A DNA stretch of 64,000 nt from JAOUEA01 sp963762075 (GTDB lineage Bacteria > Actinomycetota > UBA4738 > HRBIN12). This document shows positions 15,975 to 24,482 of this stretch, one piece after another. The DNA lies in NCBI GenBank assembly GCA_963762075.1, contig CAVXJC010000008.1:186001-250000 (forward strand), written 5' to 3'. Every line of letters starts with the position of its first letter. The stretch's first letter is position 1. A program made the translations under genes and the position numbers. The notes beneath the pieces are model-generated. The model had not been told where the DNA came from and ran no database searches. It worked only from the letters and a program-made list of their open reading frames with translations.

Positions 15975-16765
15975 CGACCGCCGACGTCGGGGTCTTCGGA
16001 GGATCAGGCTTCTACTCGTTCCTCGACGACACCGAAACCGTGGAGGTCGACACGCCGTACGGGTCACCGAGTGCGCCGGCGACGATCGGCACAGTGGGGG
16101 ACGTGCGGGTGGCGTTCCTTCCTCGGCACGGCTCGAAGCACGAGTACCCGCCGCACCGCATCCCGTACAAGGCGAACCTATGGGCCATGAAAGAGCTCGG
16201 CGTGAGGCGCGTGCTGGGTCCGAACGCCTGCGGCTCGCTGCAAGCCACCGTGAAGCCTGGTGACTTCGTGATCTGCGACCAGCTCGTCGATCGCACCCAC
16301 GACCGGCCGAACACCTTCTACGACGGGCCGGTGACGACGCACGTCTCGTTCGCCGACCCGTACTGCGACGTGATGCGTTCCACGATCGTGGGGGAAGGTC
16401 GCCGGCTCGATATGGCGATGCATGATCGCGGCACGGTCGTCGTGATCGAGGGTCCGAGGTTCTCCACGCGCTCGGAGTCCGAGTGGTTCGCGAGCGCCGG
16501 CTGGGAGGTCATCAACATGACCCAGTACCCCGAGGCGGTGCTCGCGCGTGAGCTGGAGCTCTGTTACGCGAACATCTCGCTGATCACCGACTACGACGTT
16601 GGCGTCGAGGGCGTCGCGCCCGTCACACATGAGGAGGTCGTGCGCGTGTTCACCGAGAACAACGAGAAGCTCCGCGATCTGCTCTTCGCCGTGATCCCGG
16701 CCCTGCCCGCCGTACGCGACTGCCCGTGCGTCACTGCGCTTGCTGCGGCACGATTCGAGGTGTGA
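15971..16765 (+). CDS. mtnP: S-methyl-5'-thioadenosine phosphorylase (PNP family 2)
   Basis: A 264-residue trimeric-type phosphorylase that cleaves methylthioadenosine (or a purine nucleoside) with phosphate. Visible motifs are VGVFGGSGFY at the start, FLPRHGSKHEYPPHRIPYKA, a GPRFSTRSES loop, and NMTQYPEAVLARELELCYA followed by LITDYDVG, whose aspartate pattern is that of MTA phosphorylases rather than inosine/guanosine phosphorylases. GTG at 15971 overlaps the FmdB-gene stop. A small gene follows with another 4-base overlap, so the three form a tight operon. Confidence 0.88.
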   Translation: MTTADVGVFGGSGFYSFLDDTETVEVDTPYGSPSAPATIGTVGDVRVAFLPRHGSKHEYPPHRIPYKANLWAMKELGVRRVLGPNACGSLQATVKPGDFVICDQLVDRTHDRPNTFYDGPVTTHVSFADPYCDVMRSTIVGEGRRLDMAMHDRGTVVVIEGPRFSTRSESEWFASAGWEVINMTQYPEAVLARELELCYANISLITDYDVGVEGVAPVTHEEVVRVFTENNEKLRDLLFAVIPALPAVRDCPCVTALAAARFEV

Positions 16766-16953
16766 GGGCGATGGCCGGCGATCCTGTGCTCGCCCGAGTA
16801 GAGCTCACGTTTCGGACCGACGACGACCCGCAAGCGCTCGCGGACCGGGTGCGCGAGGCGACGGCCCAGATCGTCGGGCGTGAGGCCCTCGAAGAGTTCC
16901 GCCTGCGGGTGCTGCCGCTCACCCAAAAACCCACGGGGTCAGGTAGCGACTGA
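16762..16953 (+). CDS. Small conserved-looking hypothetical protein
   Basis: A 63-residue protein of unknown function. GTG at 16762 overlaps the mtnP stop (GTGA) and is taken as start; ATG 16771 is an alternative. The sequence DPVLARVELTFRTDDDPQALADRVREA reads as a beta strand followed by an amphipathic helix, and the C-terminal FRLRVLPL as a second strand, giving a small alpha/beta fold. It is neutral, with no membrane segment. Its tight coupling to mtnP and fmdB is the only functional hint. Confidence 0.6.
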   Translation: MRAMAGDPVLARVELTFRTDDDPQALADRVREATAQIVGREALEEFRLRVLPLTQKPTGSGSD

Positions 16954-17018
16954 GCATTCGCTCACCCGATGTGACATGCGTCACGGAAGCGGTCGGGCGA
17001 CATCGGTACCGTCGCGAC

Positions 17019-17729
17019 ATGTTCGAGGTCTTCCGCCGCAAGCTGCCTCGATCGGCCGTGATGTGGTTCACGGGAGCGACATTCGCGGCCGTCGGCGCCG
17101 TGGTGGCCGTACAGGCACACGTCGCCCATCTCGAGGCGACCCGTCCCGACGTGGGTGCGCCGACCGCGGTCGTGGTTGCGGCGAGGGACCTCACGCGCGG
17201 CTCGACCCTCGACGCGACATCACTCCGAGTCGTCGACATGCCAGCGACGCTGGCTCCGCCCGGCGTGGTGACGGCGATCGAGCGCGCAACAGGACGAGTT
17301 CTCGGCGCGGACCTCGCAGACGGTGAGGTGCTCACCGAGACCAGGCTCGCGGCGGCGGGCGCGGGTCCGATCGCGGCCATCGTGCCGCCGGGGCTCCGCG
17401 CATTCGTGCTGCCCACCGGTCCTCCGGCAGGCACCGTTCGCCCCGGTGACGAGATCGACGTGCTGGCGACGTACGGTGCCAACGCGGGGCGACCGTACAC
17501 CGAGACCGTCGCCTCGGCCCTCGAGGTGCTCGATCTCGTCGAAGGCGCCTCACCGGCCGCAACAGGTGGCGCAGGCGCCCCCGCCGGCCCGCCGATCGTT
17601 GTACTCGCCGACCCGCTCACCGTCGAGCGGCTGGCGCGTGCCTCCAGCCTCGCGTTGCTCTCGATCTCGATCGTCGGCCGCGGCGACTTGGCAGCCTCGA
17701 GTTCAGGAGGCCCCAACCCGCTCGGATAG
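17019..17729 (+). CDS. CpaB-like SAF-domain protein (pilus assembly type)
   Basis: A 236-residue protein with one N-terminal membrane helix (WFTGATFAAVGAVVAVQAHV) and a SAF domain: PTAVVVAARDLTRGSTLDAT and VLGADLADGEVLTETRLA. This is the arrangement of CpaB/RcpC proteins of Flp/Tad pilus systems, where the protein helps assemble the secretin channel. No other Tad gene is in the window, so the role is inferred from domain order only. ATG 17019 is used as start because the sequence before it lacks conservation. It precedes uppP by 11 bases, and co-transcription is likely. Confidence 0.75.
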   Translation: MFEVFRRKLPRSAVMWFTGATFAAVGAVVAVQAHVAHLEATRPDVGAPTAVVVAARDLTRGSTLDATSLRVVDMPATLAPPGVVTAIERATGRVLGADLADGEVLTETRLAAAGAGPIAAIVPPGLRAFVLPTGPPAGTVRPGDEIDVLATYGANAGRPYTETVASALEVLDLVEGASPAATGGAGAPAGPPIVVLADPLTVERLARASSLALLSISIVGRGDLAASSSGGPNPLG

Positions 17730-17740
17730 CATGGGCGGCC

Positions 17741-18583
17741 GTGAGCATCTGGCAAGCGATCGTGCTCGGCTTCGTGCAGGGCGCCACAGAATATGCGCCG
17801 GTGTCGAGCTCTGGGCATCTGATCTTGGTGCCGTGGCTCTTCGGCTGGCAGCAGCTCGGCGGCGATGCAGACTTCGCGAAGACGTTCGACGTCGCCCTGC
17901 ACATGGGAACCCTCCTTGGCGCGGTCATCTACTTCCGTCGCGACCTGTGGCGATACCTTCGGGCATGGCTGCAGACGGTCGCGGCCCGGCGCATCGAGTC
18001 GACCGACGAACGAATCGCCTGGGCGTTGGTGATCGGCACGGTGCCGGGCGCCACCGTGGGCGCGCTGCTCGAGCGAGTGATCCAGGAGAGCCTCGGCGCG
18101 CCGTGGCTGATCGCCGTGATGCTCGCGATCTTCGGCGTCGTGCTCTACGCGGTGGACCGGCGCATGCCGAGCGACCGTGGCCTCGACTCGATCGGCGTGC
18201 GCACCGGGCTGTATCTAGGCGTCGCGCAGGCGTTGGCGCTCCAGCCCGGTGTCTCGAGGTCAGGTGTCACGATGACGGCGGCGCGCGCGATCGGGCTCGA
18301 CCGCGAGACTGCAGCGCGGTTCTCGTTCCTTCTGTCGCTTCCGATCATCGCGGGGGCCGGACTCTACAAGGCCGCCGACCTGGCGCAGACCGGCTTCCAG
18401 GGGTACGAAGCGCAGTTCTTCTGGGGATTCGTCTCGTCGGGTCTGAGCGGCTTCCTCGTGATCTGGGGACTGCTGAAGTACCTGAAGCAGCACGACTTCA
18501 AGGTGTTCATGCTGTACCGTCTCGCCGTCGCGGCACTCGTGCTCGGCCTGATCGCTGCGGGGGTGCGCGAAGCCACGATCTGA
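17741..18583 (+). CDS. uppP: Undecaprenyl-diphosphate phosphatase UppP (BacA)
   Basis: A 280-residue integral membrane phosphatase that recycles undecaprenyl pyrophosphate for peptidoglycan and wall polymer synthesis. The two active-site regions are present: GFVQGATEYAPVSSSGHLIL with the glutamates, and LQPGVSRSGVTMTAARAIGL with the PGxSRSG motif. About eight hydrophobic helices follow the family plan. The GTG start at 17741 is at the family start. The EF(L/Y)P motif reads EYAP here, a mild variation. Overproduction of this family gives bacitracin resistance in other bacteria. Confidence 0.93.
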   Translation: MSIWQAIVLGFVQGATEYAPVSSSGHLILVPWLFGWQQLGGDADFAKTFDVALHMGTLLGAVIYFRRDLWRYLRAWLQTVAARRIESTDERIAWALVIGTVPGATVGALLERVIQESLGAPWLIAVMLAIFGVVLYAVDRRMPSDRGLDSIGVRTGLYLGVAQALALQPGVSRSGVTMTAARAIGLDRETAARFSFLLSLPIIAGAGLYKAADLAQTGFQGYEAQFFWGFVSSGLSGFLVIWGLLKYLKQHDFKVFMLYRLAVAALVLGLIAAGVREATI

Positions 18584-18706
18584 GCGGTTGTCGACGCGGA
18601 ATCGGACGCACGTCGTTCTCGGCCTACGTGAGCTCGCCGGCTCGTCCTGTCCCTCGGTGGGTTGACTCGACTCACACCGGGATCCGATCGAAAGGACCCA
18701 CGAGAG

Positions 18707-19318
18707 GTGAGGGAACTGATCGTGAGCACCTTCTTGACCCTCGACGGAGTCATGCAGGCCCCGGGCGGACCTGGAGAGGACGACAGCGGCGGCTTCGCGC
18801 ACGGTGGTTGGTCGGTGAACTATTGGGACGAGCAGATGGCTCAGGTCATGGACGAGGCGGTGAGCACGCCGTTCGACCTCCTCCTCGGACGCAGGACCTA
18901 CGACATCTTCGCCGCGTATTGGCCGCACGCATCAGACGAAGACGGCGCCACGCCCTTCAACGACGCCACCAAGTACGTGGCGTCGCGGAGTCATCCCGCG
19001 CTGGAGTGGAGCCCCTCGGTCCTGATCGAAGGAGACGCGGCCGACGGTATCGCGGCGCTCAAGAGGGAAGATGGGCCGGAGCTGCAGGTGCACGGCAGCG
19101 GCGATCTGATCCAGACCCTCTTGCGCCACAACCTCGTCGATCAGTACCGCCTGTGGGTCTTCCCACTCGTCATCGGGTCGGGCAAGCGCCTGTTCGCCGA
19201 AGGCACCAGCCCTTCCGGGCTGAAGCTCGTTGACAGCAAGGTCTCCACCACCGGCGTCATGATCGGTACGTATGAGCCGGCTGGCGAGATCGAACCGGGA
19301 TCGTTCGCGCTGGACTGA
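18707..19318 (+). CDS. Dihydrofolate reductase/RibD C-terminal family protein
   Basis: A 203-residue protein of the RibD-C/dihydrofolate-reductase-like superfamily. It starts VRELIVSTFLTLDGVMQAPG, the common start of this group, contains LLLGRRTYDIFAAYWP, and a C-terminal DQYRLWVFPLVIGSGKRLFA. The NADPH-binding glycine pattern is present (VHGSGDLIQTLL). Most relatives are reductases of unknown substrate, and folate metabolism is not implied. GTG 18707 is chosen because AAAGGA lies 10 bases upstream and the family begins there; a TTG at 18662 would be longer. Confidence 0.85.
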   Translation: MRELIVSTFLTLDGVMQAPGGPGEDDSGGFAHGGWSVNYWDEQMAQVMDEAVSTPFDLLLGRRTYDIFAAYWPHASDEDGATPFNDATKYVASRSHPALEWSPSVLIEGDAADGIAALKREDGPELQVHGSGDLIQTLLRHNLVDQYRLWVFPLVIGSGKRLFAEGTSPSGLKLVDSKVSTTGVMIGTYEPAGEIEPGSFALD

Positions 19319-19360
19319 TGTGCGAGCGGTACGTTGCCAGCGCCAGTAGTCTCGATAAGA

Positions 19361-19879
19361 CTAGGGCGAACCCGGTGGGACCCTACCGAGCGTGGTCACG
19401 ACCCAGGGCTTGAAGCCCTCGCGCTCGTACAGACGCATCGCATCGTGGTTCGTCGCGAGCACACCGATCGCGAGCTCCTCGATGCCGAGGCGACGCAGCT
19501 CGGCATAGACGGCCTGCAGCAGCGCGGAACCGATGCCCGAGCCACGCAGGTCCTCGAGCACCGCGAGCGACTGCAGTTCCGCGAAGCGCGGACCTGTTCG
19601 ATGGGAATCGTCGGCGCCGTGGATCGACACGACCGCGTACCCGACGGGTGCGACGTCGCCCTCGCTCTCAGCCAACAGCGCGAACGCGCCGGGCTCGGCG
19701 AGCCAGTGCGAATACCGCTTCCGCCGGATCGCCCACCAGCCGTCCTCGTCGCGTGGCGGGATGCCCGGGATCGCCGGATCGACCGTGAGGTGATGCGCGT
19801 GCAGAGACCGCGCAAGCGGTTCGAGTTCGTCGACTCGCTCGCCACCGACCTTCCGGATGTGGATACCCTGGCGTTGCAT
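19361..19879 (-). CDS. GNAT family N-acetyltransferase
   Basis: A 172-residue acetyltransferase. The acetyl-CoA binding motif A is LQSLAVLEDLRGSGIGSALL, with the R-x-x-G-x-G pattern in RGSGIG. It is followed by a helix, LGIEELAIGVLATN, and AMRLYEREGFKPWVV, the typical motif B. The substrate is unknown. It is divergent from the NTF2-like gene with a 41-base spacer, so the two promoters must overlap. It starts at ATG 19879 and ends 42 bases from the convergent reductase. Confidence 0.85.
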   Translation of the reverse strand: MQRQGIHIRKVGGERVDELEPLARSLHAHHLTVDPAIPGIPPRDEDGWWAIRRKRYSHWLAEPGAFALLAESEGDVAPVGYAVVSIHGADDSHRTGPRFAELQSLAVLEDLRGSGIGSALLQAVYAELRRLGIEELAIGVLATNHDAMRLYEREGFKPWVVTTLGRVPPGSP

Positions 19880-19920
19880 CTGAACGCGAGCGTACCCACC
19901 GAACCCAAGGAGGCCACTCG

Positions 19921-20295
19921 ATGGATCGGCCCACGTTGCAACGCTGGCTCGACGGCTACGTCGAGGCCTGGCGCTCGAACGACGCCGGTGCGATCGGCGA
20001 GCTCTTCAGTCCCGACGCCGAGTACCGGTACCACCCCGCCGACGAGCCGGTGTTCGGCCGCGATGCGATCGTCGCCTCATGGCTCGCCGAGCCCGACGAG
20101 CCCGGCACCTGGGACGCGTGGTACGAACCGTTCGCCGTCGAGGGAGATCGAGGTGTCGCGACCGGCGTCAGCACCTACTTCGACGCCGACGGCAAGCCCG
20201 ACCGCGTCTACGACAACGTCTTCGTGACAGAGTTCGACAAGGAAGATCGCTGCACGGTCTTCACGGAATGGTTCCGCCAGCGCCCGGACCACTGA
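19921..20295 (+). CDS. SnoaL/NTF2-like protein
   Basis: A 124-residue NTF2-fold protein. Typical elements are LDGYVEAWRSNDAGAIGELF, followed by SPDAEYRYHPADEPVFGRDA and a C-terminal strand set ending VFTEWFRQRP. The fold serves as small-molecule enzyme, isomerase or lactonase pocket, or as a dimer scaffold. No catalytic residue can be assigned. ATG 19921 directly follows an AAGGAGG ribosome-binding site at 19908-19914. Confidence 0.8.
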   Translation: MDRPTLQRWLDGYVEAWRSNDAGAIGELFSPDAEYRYHPADEPVFGRDAIVASWLAEPDEPGTWDAWYEPFAVEGDRGVATGVSTYFDADGKPDRVYDNVFVTEFDKEDRCTVFTEWFRQRPDH

Positions 20296-20387
20296 CTTGG
20301 GGAGCGATGCGACGGGCGTGTGACGGCTCCACGACGAAGGCGTTGCAGCGGTTCCATTCCCGTCACGAGGCGTGTCAGGCTGCCCGC

Positions 20388-20672
20388 ATGGAACAGACGT
20401 ACATGATGTGGGCGATGGTGCTGATCGGATCGGGCATCGCATCGGCGGGAGCGACCGGCCTCTTCCTTCCGGCAGGACAGCGGCTCTCGGTTGCCCTCGC
20501 GCTGGTGCTCGGCGCGGGCGCCGGGATCGCGAGCATGTTCCTGCTGCTGCTGGCAGGAGGAACCGACGATCCGGAGTCAGCTTCGCTGGCCTTCCTCATC
20601 GCATCGCTGATCGGCTTGGTCTCGGTGCTCGCGGGCCTCGCGGTGTTGTCCCGTCGCTCCCGCGCGGCCTGA
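20388..20672 (+). CDS. Small three-helix membrane protein
   Basis: A 94-residue protein of unknown family. Three hydrophobic helices are visible: MMWAMVLIGSGIASAGATGL, LSVALALVLGAGAGIASMFL, and SLAFLIASLIGLVSVLAGLA. A short polar loop (GGTDDPES) lies between helices two and three, and the C-terminus is basic (LSRRSRAA), which places it in the cytoplasm by the positive-inside rule. It starts at ATG 20388; no strong ribosome-binding site is seen. It stands between the NTF2-like gene and the convergent GYD gene. Confidence 0.55.
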   Translation: MEQTYMMWAMVLIGSGIASAGATGLFLPAGQRLSVALALVLGAGAGIASMFLLLLAGGTDDPESASLAFLIASLIGLVSVLAGLAVLSRRSRAA

Positions 20673-20725
20673 CCCACCCGGGGCCGGCTTCCCGGCGTGC
20701 GCCCGAAGCGACGAGAGCACCGCGC

Positions 20726-21064
20726 TCAATCCGCCGCCTGATCCCCCGGTCTCATGTATCCGATCCCCTTGCCTTTCGAGAGCGCCTCGAACGTCTCTTC
20801 CACGGTCATCAGCACCGTCGTCTCCACCGAGGAAAGCGCGCCGCCCGCCGCGATGGCGAGGACGAGGCCGGCCATCGATACGTTGTCGGGCGCCTCGAAG
20901 ATCGCGTACCCGTCGTACTCGCCGAAGCCGTACCAGAAGCCGTGGAGCGTTCCGCCCACCTGTTCGGCGTAAGCGCGTGCAGCATCGCGGCGATCTTCGG
21001 GGTTCTGGATCAGCGTGGACCATGTTTCGGGCGTGTAGCTGAAACGCATGAGGTAGGTAGCCAT
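20726..21064 (-). CDS. GYD domain protein
   Basis: A 112-residue protein of the GYD-domain family (small alpha/beta proteins of unknown function related to the ferredoxin-like alpha-beta barrel group). MATYLMRFSYTPETWSTLI at the start, HGFWYGFGEYDGYAIFEAP with the conserved GEYD-G-Y element, and VLAIAAGGALSSVETTVL make the assignment firm. The start is ATG 21064 with GGGAGG 4-9 bases upstream. It is transcribed alone, convergent with the small membrane protein and 86 bases beyond the TldE-type gene stop. Confidence 0.85.
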   Translation of the reverse strand: MATYLMRFSYTPETWSTLIQNPEDRRDAARAYAEQVGGTLHGFWYGFGEYDGYAIFEAPDNVSMAGLVLAIAAGGALSSVETTVLMTVEETFEALSKGKGIGYMRPGDQAAD

Positions 21065-21150
21065 GGCACCTCCCAGCTAGGGTTCAGGAAGCCTAACCCG
21101 CGCTCCCGCTCGCTCGGCAAGGCACGGCGAATGCCCACGTCGAGATCGGC

Positions 21151-22494
21151 CTAGACACCGGCGAGCGTCATCTCGCCGATCAGCACCGAGGGGGTGCCGA
21201 CGCTCGAGAAGAAGCGCAGATCGTCGCCGAGCCCCGTGATGCCCGCGAGCATGACGGGCAGGGTCGAGGCGATCGTCATCTCACGCAGAGGTTCTCCCAG
21301 GGCCCCCCCCTCGATGCGGAGACCGGTCGCGCCGACGCTGAATTCGCCCGAGATCGGGTTGGCTCCGGAGTGCACACCCGTGACTTCTGCGATGAGGACC
21401 CCGCCTTCGGCCGAGCGCAGCAGCTCTTCGAACGGGGTCGTGCCGTTGTCGAGATAGAAGTTCGACGTGCCCACCCCGGGCGAGCCCTTGTACGAACCCC
21501 GCTTGGCGTTGCCCGTCGAGCGCTGCCCGTTCCCCATGCGCGCCGCGGTGTAGGTGTCGTGCAGGAAGCCGTTCAGGGTGCCGGCCGTGAAGAGTTCGGT
21601 CCGCCCGCTCGGCACGCCCTCGCCGTCGAAGGGCGCCGCTCCGGGACCGTCGAGGATCGTGCCGTCGTCGACGAGCGTGAACAGATCGGAGCCGACCTGC
21701 CGGCCCACCATCTCGGCGAACAGCGAGCGGCCCTTCAATACGTTCTCCGCATTGAGCGCACTCGCGAGCACCCCCAGGAACTCCTCGGCCGCGAACTGGT
21801 CCAGCACGATCGGCACCCTGGCGGTCGGCGGTTTCGTGGCACCGAGCATGCGAACGGCCCGAGCGATCGCCTCGTCGGCCACCGCCTCGATACCGAGCTC
21901 GTCAACCGCGCGAGCGATGCGGTAGGAGAACCCCGTCTGCGTCTCGTCGCCGTCGACCGCCAGCGTGACTGCGACGACCCACGCGTCGGTCCGCGCGTAC
22001 TCCGCGTCGACACCCGTCGTCGAGGCGATCGCCACCCGCGACACCGCGTCACCCACCTGGGCGACGTCGACCTTGGTCACACGCGGGTCCGAGGTCACGA
22101 GACGCCGCTCGAGATCGAGCGCCATCTGCACCTTTTCGGCCGTGGTGATGTCGGCCGATGCCTTGCGGAACAGCTCGGGGATCGCCGGGGCAGCCTCGGC
22201 GCCCGGTAGCACGTTGAACTCGTCGGGCTCGGTGAGCGATGCGTTCTCCCGGGCGCGCCCGACCGCGACCCGCACCTCGTCGGGCGACGGGTCGGCGGCG
22301 TAGGCGTAGCCGAGTCGCCCGTCGCGGATGAGGCGCACCCCGAGGCCGCGCGATTCTGCGAACTCGAGGCCCTCGACCTCCCCACGCAGCGCGCTCGCCT
22401 CGGTCTGTCGCGATTCCTCGGCGTAGGCTTCGACTGCCTCGCCGCTTTCGGCAGCCTCGACCGCCGCTCGGACCAGCTCGCCGAGATCAGGCAC
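21151..22494 (-). CDS. TldE/PmbA-like protein of the TldD family
   Basis: A 447-residue TldD/PmbA-family protein, the partner without the metal motif. Landmarks are LGVRLIRDGRLGYAYAADP, VLDQFAAEEFLGVLASAL, and C-terminal TGVHSGANPISGEFSVGATG. No HExxxH is present, as expected of the E subunit. TldD and TldE form a heterodimeric metalloprotease that trims unfolded peptides and processes some ribosomally made peptide products. The GTG at 22494 is the start, overlapping tldD by 8 bases. ATG 22575 would run 89 bases inside tldD. Confidence 0.9.
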   Translation of the reverse strand: MPDLGELVRAAVEAAESGEAVEAYAEESRQTEASALRGEVEGLEFAESRGLGVRLIRDGRLGYAYAADPSPDEVRVAVGRARENASLTEPDEFNVLPGAEAAPAIPELFRKASADITTAEKVQMALDLERRLVTSDPRVTKVDVAQVGDAVSRVAIASTTGVDAEYARTDAWVVAVTLAVDGDETQTGFSYRIARAVDELGIEAVADEAIARAVRMLGATKPPTARVPIVLDQFAAEEFLGVLASALNAENVLKGRSLFAEMVGRQVGSDLFTLVDDGTILDGPGAAPFDGEGVPSGRTELFTAGTLNGFLHDTYTAARMGNGQRSTGNAKRGSYKGSPGVGTSNFYLDNGTTPFEELLRSAEGGVLIAEVTGVHSGANPISGEFSVGATGLRIEGGALGEPLREMTIASTLPVMLAGITGLGDDLRFFSSVGTPSVLIGEMTLAGV

Positions 22495-23869
22495 CTGTTC
22501 CCCCGACGGTGATCTTCGAGATGCGTAGCGTGGGCGAGCCGCTGCCCACCGGCGCGCTCTGCCCGTCTTTGCCACAGACGCCTTCCCATGTGTCGAAGTC
22601 GTCGGCCACCGCGTCGACCGCGCTCATGACCTCGATCGCGCGACCGATCAGGTTGGCGCCACGTACCGGCGTCGTCGCCTCGCCGTTCTCGATCAGGTAG
22701 CCCTCGCTCACGCCGAAGACGAAGTCACCGGTCGCCGGGTTCACCTGGCCGCCACCGAGCGATGTCACGTAGACGCCGCTCGTCGTGTCGGCGAGCACCT
22801 GCTCGGGCGAGCTCGAACCGTTCAGGATGTTCGTGTTGGTCATGCGCACGACCGGCGGCGATGCGTATGACTGGCGGCGGCCGTTGCCGGTTGAGCCGAC
22901 ACCGTCCTTGTCGGCGCGCAGGCGGTCATACAGGAACGACTGCAGCACACCATCCCTGAACAGGACCGTGCGCTGCGACGGCGTGCCTTCGTCGTCGAAC
23001 GTGAACGAGCCCCAGCCGTTGGCGATGGTCGCGTCATCGACGCCGTTGATCAGCTCGCTCGCGCACCTGGTGCCGACGAGGCCACGGTAGACGCTCGCTT
23101 CCTTGTCGACCGCATCGGCCTCGAGCGGATGTCCCACCGCCTCGTGGAACAGCACGCCACCCATGCCCGGTGCGAGCACGACCCTCATCTCTCCCGCGGG
23201 GGCCGGCATCGAGTCGAGCATCGTCACCGCGCGCTTCGCCGCGACCTCGGCTGTCGCACTCGGCGGGTTGGCGTCCATGAACTCGACACCCGCGCACGCC
23301 GCGGGACCGTGGAACCCGGTCTGGATGACGTCGCCCCTCTTGGCGACGACCTGGGCGACCAGCCTGATGCGTGGACGATCCTCCGTCGCCCAACGGCCGT
23401 CACTCGTCGCGATCAGTCGCCGCTGCAGCGAGTCGCCGTACATGCCCACCACCTGCGTGACCTCGGGGCTGTAGGCGCGGGCAGCATCGTCGAGCTCGCG
23501 TAACCACGCAACCTTGTCGGAAGCGGCCACATCGCCGGCGGCGCGCTCGACGGCGTTCGTCACCGGACCTTCGAGCGTGTGCAGGTCGACGACCGACCCC
23601 GCCTCGCCCTCCAGCGAGGCGCTCGCGGCCTCGGCGGCAAGCAGCAGCGCCTCGCGATCGAGACGGTTCGAGAAGGCGTATCCGTAGCTGGTTCCCTGGG
23701 TCACACGGACGCCAGCGCCCCGATCGAGCCCGGTGGTGAGCTGCTCCACCCTGCCATCGTCGAGGCGGATCGATGTGCCGGTGGTCTCCTCGACGAAGAC
23801 CTCGGCGAAGGCGCCTCCTCGTGTGCGAGCGGCGATGAGGACTTCCTCGACGAGGGAGCGGTCGAGCAT
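22487..23869 (-). CDS. tldD: TldD-like metalloprotease subunit
   Basis: A 460-residue TldD. The zinc motif is HEAVGHPLEAD (HExxxH with the third acidic ligand later). Other family points are LGGGQVNPATGDFVFGVSEG and NLIGRAIEVMSAVDAVADDF. The N-terminal domain (GAGVRVTQGTSYGYAFSN) matches the partner in layout. Its stop overlaps tldE, so the pair is coupled. No precursor peptide of a modified-peptide pathway is visible beside it, so a general peptide-clearing role is more likely than natural-product maturation. The start is ATG 23869. Confidence 0.92.
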   Translation of the reverse strand: MLDRSLVEEVLIAARTRGGAFAEVFVEETTGTSIRLDDGRVEQLTTGLDRGAGVRVTQGTSYGYAFSNRLDREALLLAAEAASASLEGEAGSVVDLHTLEGPVTNAVERAAGDVAASDKVAWLRELDDAARAYSPEVTQVVGMYGDSLQRRLIATSDGRWATEDRPRIRLVAQVVAKRGDVIQTGFHGPAACAGVEFMDANPPSATAEVAAKRAVTMLDSMPAPAGEMRVVLAPGMGGVLFHEAVGHPLEADAVDKEASVYRGLVGTRCASELINGVDDATIANGWGSFTFDDEGTPSQRTVLFRDGVLQSFLYDRLRADKDGVGSTGNGRRQSYASPPVVRMTNTNILNGSSSPEQVLADTTSGVYVTSLGGGQVNPATGDFVFGVSEGYLIENGEATTPVRGANLIGRAIEVMSAVDAVADDFDTWEGVCGKDGQSAPVGSGSPTLRISKITVGGTGA

Positions 23870-23920
23870 GGCGGCGATGCTAACAGGGGGTACAGTCAGC
23901 GCCCGGGGAAGGAGGACACC

Positions 23921-24481
23921 ACGCGGATTCCCATCGCAGCGACCGTGACGGCGTTGACGACCACCGTGTTGCTCGGGGCAGGCTGCGGACGCGACGATGC
24001 AGGCTCGCTGCCCGATCCGGTCTCTCCCGGGACTCCCGTCGAGATCGTCGAGGCTCCTACCGAGACCGTCGACCCCGATGCCGAGACCGGATTCACCCGC
24101 GGCACGGCCGCCGTCACGATCACCGGCGCGGTGAACGCATCGGAGACCTATCCGGCGATGGGCCTGCCGGCGCTCTGGCTGCCGCCGCCCGCCGACTTCG
24201 CGATGACATGGATCGGGCCGGGCGACGTCGCGCTGACGCTCGGTGGGGAATCGTTCACCGCCCAGCAGCCGACCTCGGCGACCCGCGTGCTGACGTTCTC
24301 TATCCGCAGCGCGGACGGAACCCTGGAGTTCGCCTCCGACGCCGGAGAATGCCTTGTCACGATCTCACCTGCGCTCCCCGATCGCATGGGCGGCACGTTC
24401 CTGTGCTCGGCCGTCTCGGGCGTCACCGACGACGGATCGACGCTCTCGGTCGCGGCGCAGGGCTCGTTCACGGCGGAGTGA
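23921..24481 (+). CDS. Secreted lipoprotein, start codon uncertain (ACG)
   Basis: An open frame with a lipoprotein leader: RIPIAATVTALTTTVLLGAG followed by CGRDD, giving lipobox LGAGC. The mature part is Thr/Glu/Pro-rich, then a beta-rich domain of about 130 residues with two cysteines (GECLVTISP and GTFLCSAVSG) that could form a disulfide. No ATG, GTG or TTG lies in a sensible place. AAGGAGG at 23909-23915 sits 5 bases before an in-frame ACG at 23921, so either ACG is used or the original ATG is miscalled. The family is unknown. The stop overlaps a GTG that is out of frame with the next gene. Confidence 0.6.
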   Translation, partial: TRIPIAATVTALTTTVLLGAGCGRDDAGSLPDPVSPGTPVEIVEAPTETVDPDAETGFTRGTAAVTITGAVNASETYPAMGLPALWLPPPADFAMTWIGPGDVALTLGGESFTAQQPTSATRVLTFSIRSADGTLEFASDAGECLVTISPALPDRMGGTFLCSAVSGVTDDGSTLSVAAQGSFTAE

Positions 24482-24482
24482 C